Positions 17,373 through 25,104 of a stretch of 64,000 bases of DNA are shown here, piece by piece; position 1 is the first letter of the stretch, and every line of letters starts with the position of its first letter. The stretch covers positions 62,001 through 126,000 of the forward strand of contig JAZNFA010000004.1 in assembly GCA_045588915.1 (NCBI GenBank), given 5' to 3'. The translations under genes were made by a program, and so were the position numbers. A model generated the notes under the pieces. That model ran no database searches and was not told where the DNA came from. It saw only the letters and a list, made by a program, of their open reading frames with translations. Origin of the DNA: RGIG8050 sp045588915 (GTDB taxonomy: Bacteria; Bacillota; Clostridia; Christensenellales; UBA1242).

Positions 17373-18311
17373 TTAACGATTTAAGATTGATTTAATTTCA
17401 TAAATCACTTCGCCAGCACGATATCGAACTTTACCGATACGTGATAATAACAAAGCCCTCATAAATGACATTATTGCCAAGACGATACCACCAAATCCCA
17501 TTGTAAACAAAATACCGAGGAAAATCGGGTTAACGAAACCAGTAAGAGCAAAACCAAGAACAAACGTAGCTAACGATGCCATTAAAAATAAAATACCCCA
17601 CCATACATCAACAGGAGCGATTTGTTTATTTTTCTTCACTCCAAAATGACTATGATTACGTTCACGTAATTTTTTAGTTAATGTTTTTAATTCACTGTCG
17701 GTATATTCACAAGCATACCAATATTCTTTAGTTTCCCAACCAACCCAATTATTCATTGTACGCATATACTTAGTTTTTGCCGGATTATCACGTAAAACAG
17801 CAACAACATCAGCTGTATACAATTCGGCATTAACGATACCAGTAAAATATCCGTCCAACAAAAACATACGACAAGCAAAACGAGTTAAACGGTCCGTCAT
17901 TAAAGCTTTACGGCGCTTCCAACCTTTGAACTGACGATAACCGTAAATAATCGGAACACCACTATTCAAGTGTTCTTTTACCATACCCTGTAAAAATCCC
18001 ATTGGGTTTTGCAAGTCAATTTCTGCTGTCAAAACTAAATCACCATTTGCCACATTCAGACCAGCTGTAACGGCAGAATGTTTTCCCACACGGTCTTGCA
18101 AAGTTACAATACGGAAACTTTGATATTGACGAGCAAAGTCTAACATAATCAAACGAGATTCATCATCACTACAATCATCGACAGCAATAATTTCCCATTG
18201 ATATTGATATTGCGTACGAATATTTTCTAAATCAGCGATGTATTTTGATAATACCTCTTTCAAAACGACTTGTTCATTATAAACTGGCAACACTAATGAA
18301 ATTTTCCCCAT
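17373..18311 (-). CDS. GT2 family glycosyltransferase with two C-terminal membrane helices
   Basis: A 312-residue protein. Residues 1-210 form a GT-A fold of the dolichol/undecaprenyl-phosphate sugar transferase type: SLVLPVYNE at the start, IAVDDCSDDES near 45, and TAEIDLQNP near 95 where relatives have DADLQDP. Two hydrophobic spans (about 228-250 and 260-285) anchor it, as in GtrB/ArnC/DPM-like enzymes that load sugars on lipid carriers. The donor sugar cannot be read from the sequence. The Ala-Asp to Glu-Ile change next to the metal-binding Asp is unusual. The promoter predicts a leaderless start, and gap follows downstream. Confidence 0.85.
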   Translation of the reverse strand: MGKISLVLPVYNEQVVLKEVLSKYIADLENIRTQYQYQWEIIAVDDCSDDESRLIMLDFARQYQSFRIVTLQDRVGKHSAVTAGLNVANGDLVLTAEIDLQNPMGFLQGMVKEHLNSGVPIIYGYRQFKGWKRRKALMTDRLTRFACRMFLLDGYFTGIVNAELYTADVVAVLRDNPAKTKYMRTMNNWVGWETKEYWYACEYTDSELKTLTKKLRERNHSHFGVKKNKQIAPVDVWWGILFLMASLATFVLGFALTGFVNPIFLGILFTMGFGGIVLAIMSFMRALLLSRIGKVRYRAGEVIYEIKSILNR

Positions 18312-18317
18312 ATATAT

Positions 18318-18346
18318 ATGATACCCATAAGATACCTTTTCGGCAA
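18318..18346 (-). promoter_or_regulatory. Leaderless-type promoter of the GT2 gene
   Basis: On the minus strand TTGCCG (18341-18346), 17 nt, TATCAT (18318-18323), then 6 nt to the ATG at 18311. Confidence 0.65.
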
Positions 18347-18368
18347 ATTATTTTTCACTGATAAAACC

Positions 18369-18397
18369 TTGCCGAAGCCCAATTTAAGTATTATAAT
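18369..18397 (+). promoter_or_regulatory. Leaderless-type promoter of the 83-codon gene and mnmE-mnmG
   Basis: TTGCCG (18369-18374), 17 nt, TATAAT (18392-18397), then 8 nt to the ATG at 18406. It uses the same -35 hexamer as the divergent promoter for the GT2 gene. Confidence 0.7.
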
Positions 18398-18405
18398 TTG
18401 CTGTT

Positions 18406-18657
18406 ATGTTAAACGTTTGGGCAAAAATTATTATCGACCACAAAGTAAAGGAAAGTGTTGTTGTGGAAATTGACCCTGACAATTTTTATGAAGGTGTGAC
18501 ACAGATTGCCAGTGCCTTAAAAATTCCTACACCCGTAATTACTCAATCACAAGTGGACCATTTTTTAGAATTCAATCTCTTAAAATTAAAGCAACGAGAT
18601 TTTATTGAAAGTATCCCCTTTGATTTTTTGGAATTTAATGCTATTATTGAAAAATAA
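18406..18657 (+). CDS. Small protein of unknown function preceding mnmE
   Basis: An 83-residue acidic protein with no signal peptide or membrane segment. It begins with a strand-like stretch, KIIIDHKVKESVVVEIDPDN, followed by helical segments. I do not recognise the family. Support for a real gene comes from a well-formed promoter 8 nt upstream, an open frame across the whole promoter-to-mnmE interval, and a TAATG stop-start overlap with mnmE. It heads the tRNA-modification operon, so a link to RNA or translation is possible but only inferred from position. Confidence 0.7.
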   Translation: MLNVWAKIIIDHKVKESVVVEIDPDNFYEGVTQIASALKIPTPVITQSQVDHFLEFNLLKLKQRDFIESIPFDFLEFNAIIEK

Positions 18658-19934
18658 TGAAAACAATTGTTGGTATTGCTACTCCGATGGGTTTTGGTGG
18701 TGTTGGGATTGTGCGTCTTTCTGGTCCAGACGCACTTACCATTGTTTCAAAAATGTTTAATCGTCCTTTGCAACCTCGCTATGCAACATTAGGGACTTTA
18801 AGTGGCGAAAATTTTACTGATACTGTTTTGGCAATCTACTTCCCTGCACCTCATAGTTTTACAGGTGAAGATGTCGTTGAAATTCAAGCACACGGTGGTT
18901 GGCACTTAATCAACCGAATTATGCAAACAACAATTAAACACGGTGCAACACCAGCCGAACCTGGTGAATTTACTCGGATTGCCGTTTTGAATAACAAAAT
19001 GACATTGACTCAAGCCGAAAGTAGTTTAGATTTAATTCACGCTGAATCTGATGCCGAATTACAAAATGCTTCACGTTTGATGTCAGGTGATTTAGAAAAA
19101 CTCGTACAACAAATTGAGAACAATTTAATCGAAGTCCGTGCACAAATTGATGCTTATTTGGACTACCCTGAAGATTTGGAATCGCCTGATTTACCGATGT
19201 CACAAATCAATGAAATTAAAGCAACAATCAATCGATTATTAACAACTGCAAATCACGGACAAATTATAAAAAATGGCATCAATGTTTGTTTAATTGGTTG
19301 TCCAAATGCTGGTAAAAGTAGTTTATTTAATGCTTTAATTGGTGACAACCGTAGTATTGTTACTGATATTGCTGGTACAACAACCGATACAATCTCCGAA
19401 AAAATTACTTATCAAGGAATTAAAATCAATCTGATTGATACGGCTGGCATTCGTGAAAATGCAACATCCTTAATCGAAGCACAAGGAATTGCTCGTGCAA
19501 AAACCATCCTACAAGAGGCTGATATTTTATTGATTATTGTCGATGCGACAACACGCCAAATGGTTGACTTCCCAAAAGATAAAAAACACATTATCGTTTA
19601 CAACAAAAGTGACCTCTGTCCTGATACACCAAATGATGGTATTGCTGTTTCGGCGAAGACTGGTAAAAATATTGAGTTGTTATTAAAAGCAATTGTCAAA
19701 ATGGCAACCCAAACAGCACCGTCCAGTAGTAGTGTTTATCTTACAAACGAACGACAAACCAATTTATTACGTCAAGCAAATCAACTATTATGTGAAATCA
19801 ATACGGAACAACCATTAGACCAAATTTCAGCAAACATAACATTGGCTTTAAGTTATATTGGTAAGATTACTGGAACAGATATTGATGAACGCACATTAGA
19901 CGAAATTTTTTCAAAATTTTGTCTTGGAAAATAG
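18657..19934 (+). CDS. mnmE: tRNA modification GTPase MnmE
   Basis: A 425-residue protein that works with MnmG to install (carboxymethyl)aminomethyl groups on U34 of tRNAs. The N-terminal folate-binding domain begins TIVGIATPMGFGGVGIVRLSG. The inserted G domain has GCPNAGKSSLFNALIG (G1, near residue 214), IAGTTTDTI (G2), DTAG (G3) and NKSD (G4). The C-terminus ends FCLGK, matching the conserved FCIGK with its essential cysteine. The start ATG overlaps the stop of the upstream small gene, and mnmG follows 9 nt after its stop, so the partners are co-expressed. Confidence 0.96.
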   Translation: MKTIVGIATPMGFGGVGIVRLSGPDALTIVSKMFNRPLQPRYATLGTLSGENFTDTVLAIYFPAPHSFTGEDVVEIQAHGGWHLINRIMQTTIKHGATPAEPGEFTRIAVLNNKMTLTQAESSLDLIHAESDAELQNASRLMSGDLEKLVQQIENNLIEVRAQIDAYLDYPEDLESPDLPMSQINEIKATINRLLTTANHGQIIKNGINVCLIGCPNAGKSSLFNALIGDNRSIVTDIAGTTTDTISEKITYQGIKINLIDTAGIRENATSLIEAQGIARAKTILQEADILLIIVDATTRQMVDFPKDKKHIIVYNKSDLCPDTPNDGIAVSAKTGKNIELLLKAIVKMATQTAPSSSSVYLTNERQTNLLRQANQLLCEINTEQPLDQISANITLALSYIGKITGTDIDERTLDEIFSKFCLGK

Positions 19935-19943
19935 GAGGATACA

Positions 19944-21707
19944 ATGCAGAAAGAATACGATATAGTTGTAATTGGTGCTGGGCACGCAGGTTGTGAAGCA
20001 GCCGTTGCTGCGGCAAAATTAGGCAAAAAAGTTTTACTGACAACATTACACAAAAAAAGCATTGGAATGCTCCCCTGTAATCCATCCATTGGTGGTACAG
20101 CCAAAGGACATTTAGTTTGTGAAATTGACGCTCTCGGTGGAATTATGGGAATTCTAGCCGACAAAGCAGCAATTCAAATTAGAATGTTAAATGCTGCCAA
20201 AGGGCCAGCTGTCCGAAGTTTGCGTGCACAAATTGACAAAGAACTTTACCATCAAGTAATGGTTGAATTACTTAATCAAACACCAAACCTAACTTTAGCA
20301 ATTGGTGAAGTCAATGGTATCACTTGGCAAGATGACAAAGTGACGGGTGTAATTTTCCAAGGCGAACAAATTAAATGCCAAGCTGTGATTGTCGCTACCG
20401 GTACATATTTAAAAAGTAAAACTTTCGTCGGTAAAGTTGTTAAAGACGAAGGTCCAGCAGGTTTACCAAATGCAACTACACTCGAACAATCTTTCATTGA
20501 TATGGGAATTGAAATTCGTCGTTTTAAAACTGGAACTCCGGCACGTGTCGATATTAACTCGATTGATTACAGTCAAACAGAAATTCAAAATGGGGATGAT
20601 AACATACGCGCTTTTTCCTTTTTGGCAACACAGCCAATTAAAAACGTATGTCCGTGCTACTTAACTTACACTAACGAAACGACACACCAAATCATTCGTG
20701 AACACATTAAAGAATCAGCAATGTATAGTGGTTTAATTGTTGGAGTTGGTCCACGCTACTGCCCCAGCATTGAAGATAAAATTACTCGTTTTGCCGACCG
20801 TACACGCCATCAGACTTTCTTAGAACGCGAAAGTATGTCAAGTCGTGAAATCTATTTACAAGGACTGTCCAGTTCATTGCCAGCATCTGTACAAGACCAA
20901 TTCATTCACAGCATTAAAGGCTTAGAAAAAGCAAACATCATCCGTTCAGGTTATGCCATTGAATATACTTGCATCAATCCATTAGAATTATTAGCCACAT
21001 TACGTCACAAACGTTATCGTGGTCTTTATTGCGCTGGCCAAATTAACGGCACAAGTGGTTATGAAGAAGCTGCTGCCCAAGGTTTAGTCGCAAGTATCAA
21101 TGCTGTCCGTGAAATGGACAACCTAACACCTTTAATTTTATCACGTACCAATTCTTACATTGGAGTTTTAATTGATGACTTGACGACGGAAGGAACATTA
21201 GAACCCTATCGTATGTTTACAGCTCGTGCCGAATATCGCTTGTCATTACGTCAAGATAATGCCGATGCACGCTTAACCCCGATTGGACGCGAAATGGGCT
21301 TGGTCGATGACTATCGCTACGAAGTCTTCCAAAAAAAACAAGCGCACTTGGAAAAGATTCGCCAAATGGTAACACCAAAAATTCGCCAGGAAGTTGCCAA
21401 ACAAGAACATACTTTAAGCGAATTCATCACTGACCAACCCAAAGATTTACTCGACCAAATTACAACTGAAATCAAGTATGCCGGTTACATTGCGCGTGAA
21501 CAATCGGCAATCAACGAAATCAAACGCCAAGAAGCCACCCTGCTCTCACCAGATATGGACTACTCCAAGGTTGCTGGCTTACGCCGTGAATCGCAAATCA
21601 AGCTGGACCAAATTAAACCATTAAGCGTCGGGCAAGCATCACGGATTTCGGGCGTTACCCCCGCCGACATCACAGTCTTACTCATTCACTTACGCAAACA
21701 GAATTAA
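19944..21707 (+). CDS. mnmG: tRNA uridine-5-carboxymethylaminomethyl modification enzyme MnmG (GidA)
   Basis: This 587-residue FAD enzyme is the partner of MnmE. The dinucleotide-binding motif IGAGHAGCEAAVAAAKLGKK is at the N-terminus. The family signatures LPCNPSIGGTAKGHLVCEID and GPRYCPSIEDKITRF follow, and GLYCAGQINGTSGYEEAAAQG is near residue 365. The helical C-terminal domain that contacts MnmE is present. Length is slightly under the usual 620-630. An AGGAGG Shine-Dalgarno site lies before the ATG. A 28-bp motif and a terminator follow the stop. Confidence 0.96.
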   Translation: MQKEYDIVVIGAGHAGCEAAVAAAKLGKKVLLTTLHKKSIGMLPCNPSIGGTAKGHLVCEIDALGGIMGILADKAAIQIRMLNAAKGPAVRSLRAQIDKELYHQVMVELLNQTPNLTLAIGEVNGITWQDDKVTGVIFQGEQIKCQAVIVATGTYLKSKTFVGKVVKDEGPAGLPNATTLEQSFIDMGIEIRRFKTGTPARVDINSIDYSQTEIQNGDDNIRAFSFLATQPIKNVCPCYLTYTNETTHQIIREHIKESAMYSGLIVGVGPRYCPSIEDKITRFADRTRHQTFLERESMSSREIYLQGLSSSLPASVQDQFIHSIKGLEKANIIRSGYAIEYTCINPLELLATLRHKRYRGLYCAGQINGTSGYEEAAAQGLVASINAVREMDNLTPLILSRTNSYIGVLIDDLTTEGTLEPYRMFTARAEYRLSLRQDNADARLTPIGREMGLVDDYRYEVFQKKQAHLEKIRQMVTPKIRQEVAKQEHTLSEFITDQPKDLLDQITTEIKYAGYIAREQSAINEIKRQEATLLSPDMDYSKVAGLRRESQIKLDQIKPLSVGQASRISGVTPADITVLLIHLRKQN

Positions 21708-21720
21708 AAAAAAATATTGG

Positions 21721-21748
21721 CACTAACTTTTGAAACTTGCGGAATAAT
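21721..21748 (+). repeat. 28-bp conserved 3' motif, left copy
   Basis: The motif begins CACTAACTTTTGAAACTT and ends GCGGAATAAT. It lies between the mnmG stop and its terminator. A copy with one mismatch is inverted at 22888-22915, and a looser copy follows secA at 43384. Confidence 0.75.
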
Positions 21749-21750
21749 TA

Positions 21751-21783
21751 AAAAGAACTCTACTGTTTTTGTGGAGTTCTTTT
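21751..21783. terminator. Terminator between mnmG and the frameshifted gene
   Basis: AAAAGAACTCTAC pairs with GTGGAGTTCTTTT (one T-G wobble) around a 7-nt loop, followed by T residues. It can serve both convergent units. Confidence 0.88.
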
Positions 21784-21787
21784 TTTG

Positions 21788-22752
21788 TTATCTTTCAATA
21801 CCTAAGTCTTGATTTTGTTTTTTACCATAGTCTTTTAACAGCTCTCTTTGCTTAAAACTATCCATAATAGATTTGAAATCGCCCATTAAATCATTGTAAT
21901 AAGTGTTTGGCACATATTTATCCGACTCGAAATTTTGTACACTGTTTTCAACACCTTTACACAGTGCCCATGCTGCCATTTGTGCAACACACTTTGCATT
22001 TGGTGAACTATACGCAACTCCTGTCTCTGCGTCAATATATGGTTCAAGATTAAAATCTTTATTCAACTTAATTGCTTCTACACCATGCTCATCTAACTCT
22101 TCTGGATGCAAATTTATCAATTTACTTGATTCGATTTGAATACTCGGTGCGGTGGCATTAACACAGCCACTTAGACCATTAAGATTTCCTGGCTCATTCT
22201 TACGGAGAAGTATTCCATCAAGATATTTCCAACTTGTCCCATTATATAATGGTGCTTCGGTAAAAAATGTTTCATCTTCTTTACTGTGTATACGAACACT
22301 TGGAATGTTATTAACTCCACTTATGTGCCCATAACACAATTCAAAACAAGCATTGCTAATTGCACTTATTTCGTTTTCAACATAACCAGCACTTTTTAAT
22401 CGCACGTTGACTTTTTGTATAATATTAAATAAGCAACTATGCCCATAGCAGAATGTAAAAAATGTTAGTTGTGACATATTCTTTTTTGCTTGTTCAAGTT
22501 CCAAGCGGTTAGCATTTTCATCAACCAACAAAGTAAAAATGCAATTTGCAATTTGTTGCTTTACTTCTTGACTGAGTATATTATTTGCATACTTAACGCT
22601 TAGAAAGTAACTGTTCCATCACCAGACAAACATAATACTGTTGGTCTTTCAAATTTCAAATTATCCAAACTTAAACTTTCCCAGTTATGCTTATTTGGAT
22701 TGTCAATGCGTTTTCCAATTCCACAAAAATCATTAAGATTTTGTTCATCCAT
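21788..22752 (-). pseudogene. Frameshifted orphan gene (about 320 codons) of unknown function
   Basis: Two adjacent minus-strand frames make one broken gene. The 5' part (22752 down to 22600) runs 50 codons from a promoter-proximal ATG and ends in TAA after LCLSGDGTVTF. The other frame is open from just after a TGA near 22616 through FLSVKYANNILSQEVKQQ to the stop at 21788, about 270 codons. A single-base insertion, or loss of two bases, near 22600-22620 explains the break. The long part has two CYGH motifs (CYGHSCLFNI and CYGHISGVNN) and no membrane segment. If the 3' part were translated alone it would need a TTG near 22531. Family not recognised. The rest of the frame is clean, so the damage is recent, a sequencing error, or phase-type. 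Confidence 0.65.
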
Positions 22753-22758
22753 GATATA

Positions 22759-22787
22759 AGCATAACATTATAGAAATCAACAAGCAA
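22759..22787 (-). promoter_or_regulatory. Leaderless-type promoter of the frameshifted gene
   Basis: On the minus strand TTGCTT (22782-22787), 17 nt, TATGCT (22759-22764), then 6 nt to the ATG at 22752. The same TATGCT-6-ATG pattern is found at dxs. Confidence 0.6.
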
Positions 22788-22789
22788 TA

Positions 22790-22828
22790 CAGTGCAAAAA
22801 AACTTTCATGGCAGTTAAACTTGCACTG
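22790..22828. other. Two-stage inverted repeat upstream of the frameshifted gene
   Basis: CAGTGCAA (22790-22797) pairs with TTGCACTG (22821-22828). Inside, AACT pairs with AGTT around the 8-nt loop TTCATGGC, leaving a symmetric internal loop. A short T run follows on the plus strand. It could be a small structured RNA, a weak terminator or a protein-binding site upstream of the promoter. Confidence 0.5.
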
Positions 22829-22856
22829 ATTTTTCGTTTAATAATTAACCAAGAAA

Positions 22857-22886
22857 AAACACCCAACTATTTTAATTAGGGTGTTT
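22857..22886. terminator. Terminator of the 181-residue protein gene
   Basis: AAACACCC (22857-22864) pairs with GGGTGTTT (22879-22886), with A residues outside. On the minus strand it follows the 28-bp motif that comes after the gene at 22923. Confidence 0.75.
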
Positions 22887-22887
22887 G

Positions 22888-22915
22888 ATTATTCCGCTAG
22901 TTTCAAAAGTTAGTG
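22888..22915 (-). repeat. 28-bp conserved 3' motif, right (inverted) copy
   Basis: Read on the minus strand it starts CACTAACTTTTGAAACTA and ends GCGGAATAAT, one mismatch from the copy at 21721-21748. It sits between the stop of the 22923 gene and its terminator, the same order as after mnmG. Confidence 0.75.
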
Positions 22916-22922
22916 ACTATGA

Positions 22923-23468
22923 TTATAGTTCTTTTAAGCGTTGTGTTAATAAGTTTTTGGTTGTACCTGTTTTCATTTTGGAAACGAAGTCAAACAATAG
23001 AATGGTTTGTTTGTGGTTCAACGTCGCTTTTTTAGTGCCGGTTTTGCCCATTGATAAAGCAAAGACAGCATCAACAACAGCGTGCATACGTTCAGCAAAA
23101 TCGCCAGTTGGATTGTTTTTAACCATTTTTAAAATGTCTTCGGCTTCGTTAATTTTCGAAGCAACAATCAATGATGCCAAGAATTGTAAGTTAGCACCAG
23201 TACAACTATCTTCACTGCTACCATAAATCAATTTCAACAATGCTGGATTACCTAAAACAGCAGCACGTAATTTGCTTTCAGAAACACTTTCCAAAATGTT
23301 GAAAATATCTTCGCCAGCAAAAGCATTGATATCTTTAATCAATTTGTATTCCCACAAATCAATTGCCATTGTGAAATCAATGGTTGCCAACTCTTTTAAA
23401 GCCGAAGCGCCACCTTGATTTCCAATTTGTACCATTAAATCATATTTACGAATTTCTTTATTGTTCAT
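22923..23468 (-). CDS. Helical cytosolic protein of unknown function
   Basis: A 181-residue, largely helical protein without signal peptide or membrane segment. Alternating helices (for example SLIVASKINEAEDILKMVKN) suggest a small helical-repeat or bundle fold. The C-terminus is basic (KMKTGTTKNLLTQRLKEL). No family recognised. It has its own promoter within the 3' end of lysS and an independent terminator, so it can be expressed apart from lysS. The start ATG at 23468 has no Shine-Dalgarno site and lies 7 nt after the -10 box. Confidence 0.75.
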   Translation of the reverse strand: MNNKEIRKYDLMVQIGNQGGASALKELATIDFTMAIDLWEYKLIKDINAFAGEDIFNILESVSESKLRAAVLGNPALLKLIYGSSEDSCTGANLQFLASLIVASKINEAEDILKMVKNNPTGDFAERMHAVVDAVFALSMGKTGTKKATLNHKQTILLFDFVSKMKTGTTKNLLTQRLKEL

Positions 23469-23475
23469 AACTTAT

Positions 23476-23504
23476 ATTATAAACAATTTTTATTTTTCTT
23501 GCAA
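23476..23504 (-). promoter_or_regulatory. Leaderless-type promoter inside the end of lysS
   Basis: On the minus strand TTGCAA (23499-23504), 17 nt, TATAAT (23476-23481), then 7 nt to the ATG at 23468. Confidence 0.65.
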
Positions 23505-25058
23505 GAGTTTCAAGTAGTCTTCTGGATTTGCAACAGCCAAATATAAATACAAACGTGGACCTGCATCACGACCAAACAACATATTATAGAAAATTTTAAA
23601 GTATGTTTGTTGACGTTGTTGGTTTTCTTTCTTGCTTAAATTTGGATCATTGATAATTTGGTATAAGAAGTTTTGAATTTCACTTTCACTATGAACAGTT
23701 TTTAAATATTCAGCCAACTTTTCCAAAACTGCTTTTTGTTCTTCGGTTAAGGTTTGATAATAAGCTTGATTAAATGTTGGCAACAATTTATAGATACGGT
23801 CTGGTTGATAATTTTCCAGCCAGAATTTTACCTTCGCAAAACGTTCTTCAAAATTTCCTAAAGTTGTAATACCAGCTTGTTGCAACATTTTTAATGTTAA
23901 ATCTTGATTGAAGCCGGTCAAAGGTGCAACCGTAGCAAGTGTACTAAAACTAACACGTCCACCTTGACTGTTCGCCATTAAACACAAATCGAAAACGGAA
24001 CGGTCATACTCTGGCATACTTTCATCATTCGCTAGATATTTTTCAAGATTACGGTCGAACTCCATATAATGACGAATGATGGTATCGTCGAAACCAAAAT
24101 CAAAAGCGTCACCAACAGGATATTTTGCATACAAATAGCGCAAAATTTCGGGTTCATAAACTTTTAACAATTGGTCTGGCGTAATGTTAATTCCCGTACT
24201 ACTGTGCATATTACCCAAGCCACGAATACCAACCCAAGCAAAACAAGTTGATGCTGGTGGTTCGATGCCCCAAATTTCACGTGCAATTTTAGAACCTACG
24301 TCGTAGCTACCACCTTCGCTGTGGTGGTCAATTCCAGCTGCTTCAAAGCATACGTTTTCGGCTTTCCAGCGCATCGGCCAGTCCACTTTCCAAACTAATT
24401 TAATATTATCAGCAGTTTTTACATCCACACTGTGTTCGTGCCCACATTTACATGTATAAGACAAAATATCGGTCTTTTCATCAAAACCTAAAACTGTTGT
24501 ATCGTCTTTACGACAAGCTGGACAATAAACAGCAATCGGATAATAGTTTTCGCGTTCGCCTTCATCACCGTCTTGAGTTTTGAAAGACATAATAATGTCA
24601 TAAATTTGTTTACGTTTTTTAATCGCTTCAGCAATTGCTTTGCCATATCTACCACTACGATATTCTTTTGCTTGATAAATCATTTGAACTGGAATTTCGT
24701 TCATGCCTAATTTTTGTAAAGCCGCTTCGAATTCGCGTTCAAAATACTTTGCACTGCTTTCGCCTTCACTATATGGTGACGGAATTTCTACATAAGGTTT
24801 ACCAACGTGTACCGCGTAATCGGCTGGGAAGTTTTTTGGTACTTTACGGAAACGGTCAAATTCGTCCCATGAAAAAATTTCACGCACTTTTTTACCTTTG
24901 CTTTGTAAAGCCTTCGCTACATAATATTGAGTAACAAACTCACGATAGTTACCAATATGAACACTACCTGATGGTGAAATACCACTGGCAACAACGTATT
25001 CTTCTCGGTTAGGATATTTCTTTAAAATTTCTTCTGCTATTTCATAACTCCAATGCAT
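23490..25058 (-). CDS. lysS: Class I lysyl-tRNA synthetase
   Basis: A 522-residue LysRS of the class I type, which charges tRNA-Lys. The HIGH motif lies in SGISPSGSVHIGNYREFVTQ (residues about 24-43). The segment GLGNMHSSTGINITPDQLLK holds the KMSKS-like loop in divergent form. Cysteine pairs CPACRKDD and CKCGHEH form a zinc-binding insertion near 180-210. The helical C-terminal part is of the class I LysRS anticodon-binding type. Class I LysRS is typical of archaea and spirochaetes and patchy in Bacillota, most of which use the class II enzyme. The start has a leaderless-type promoter, divergent from the ger operon. Confidence 0.93.
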   Translation of the reverse strand: MHWSYEIAEEILKKYPNREEYVVASGISPSGSVHIGNYREFVTQYYVAKALQSKGKKVREIFSWDEFDRFRKVPKNFPADYAVHVGKPYVEIPSPYSEGESSAKYFEREFEAALQKLGMNEIPVQMIYQAKEYRSGRYGKAIAEAIKKRKQIYDIIMSFKTQDGDEGERENYYPIAVYCPACRKDDTTVLGFDEKTDILSYTCKCGHEHSVDVKTADNIKLVWKVDWPMRWKAENVCFEAAGIDHHSEGGSYDVGSKIAREIWGIEPPASTCFAWVGIRGLGNMHSSTGINITPDQLLKVYEPEILRYLYAKYPVGDAFDFGFDDTIIRHYMEFDRNLEKYLANDESMPEYDRSVFDLCLMANSQGGRVSFSTLATVAPLTGFNQDLTLKMLQQAGITTLGNFEERFAKVKFWLENYQPDRIYKLLPTFNQAYYQTLTEEQKAVLEKLAEYLKTVHSESEIQNFLYQIINDPNLSKKENQQRQQTYFKIFYNMLFGRDAGPRLYLYLAVANPEDYLKLLQEK

Positions 25059-25064
25059 AATGAC

Positions 25065-25093
25065 AATATATAATTTTTTTTACAAAAATGCAA
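25065..25093 (-). promoter_or_regulatory. Leaderless-type promoter of lysS
   Basis: On the minus strand TTGCAT (25088-25093), 17 nt, TATATT (25065-25070), then 6 nt to the ATG at 25058. It overlaps the start region of the divergent ger operon. Confidence 0.65.
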
Positions 25094-25104
25094 ATATTAT
25101 CATT

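Noticed and set aside
22600..22620. Programmed -1 frameshift in the orphan gene
   Set aside because: No X-XXY-YYZ slippery heptamer or clear downstream stem-loop is seen at the junction; an indel or sequencing error is simpler.
21721..22915. A 1.2-kb insertion sequence bounded by 28-bp inverted repeats
   Set aside because: The enclosed gene has no transposase motifs, no target-site duplication is visible, and each repeat lies between a stop codon and a terminator. Kept only as a finding with two readings.
25060..25104. GerA start at 25060
   Set aside because: It would cover the lysS promoter, and the added residues do not resemble the family; 25105 is preferred, though not certain.
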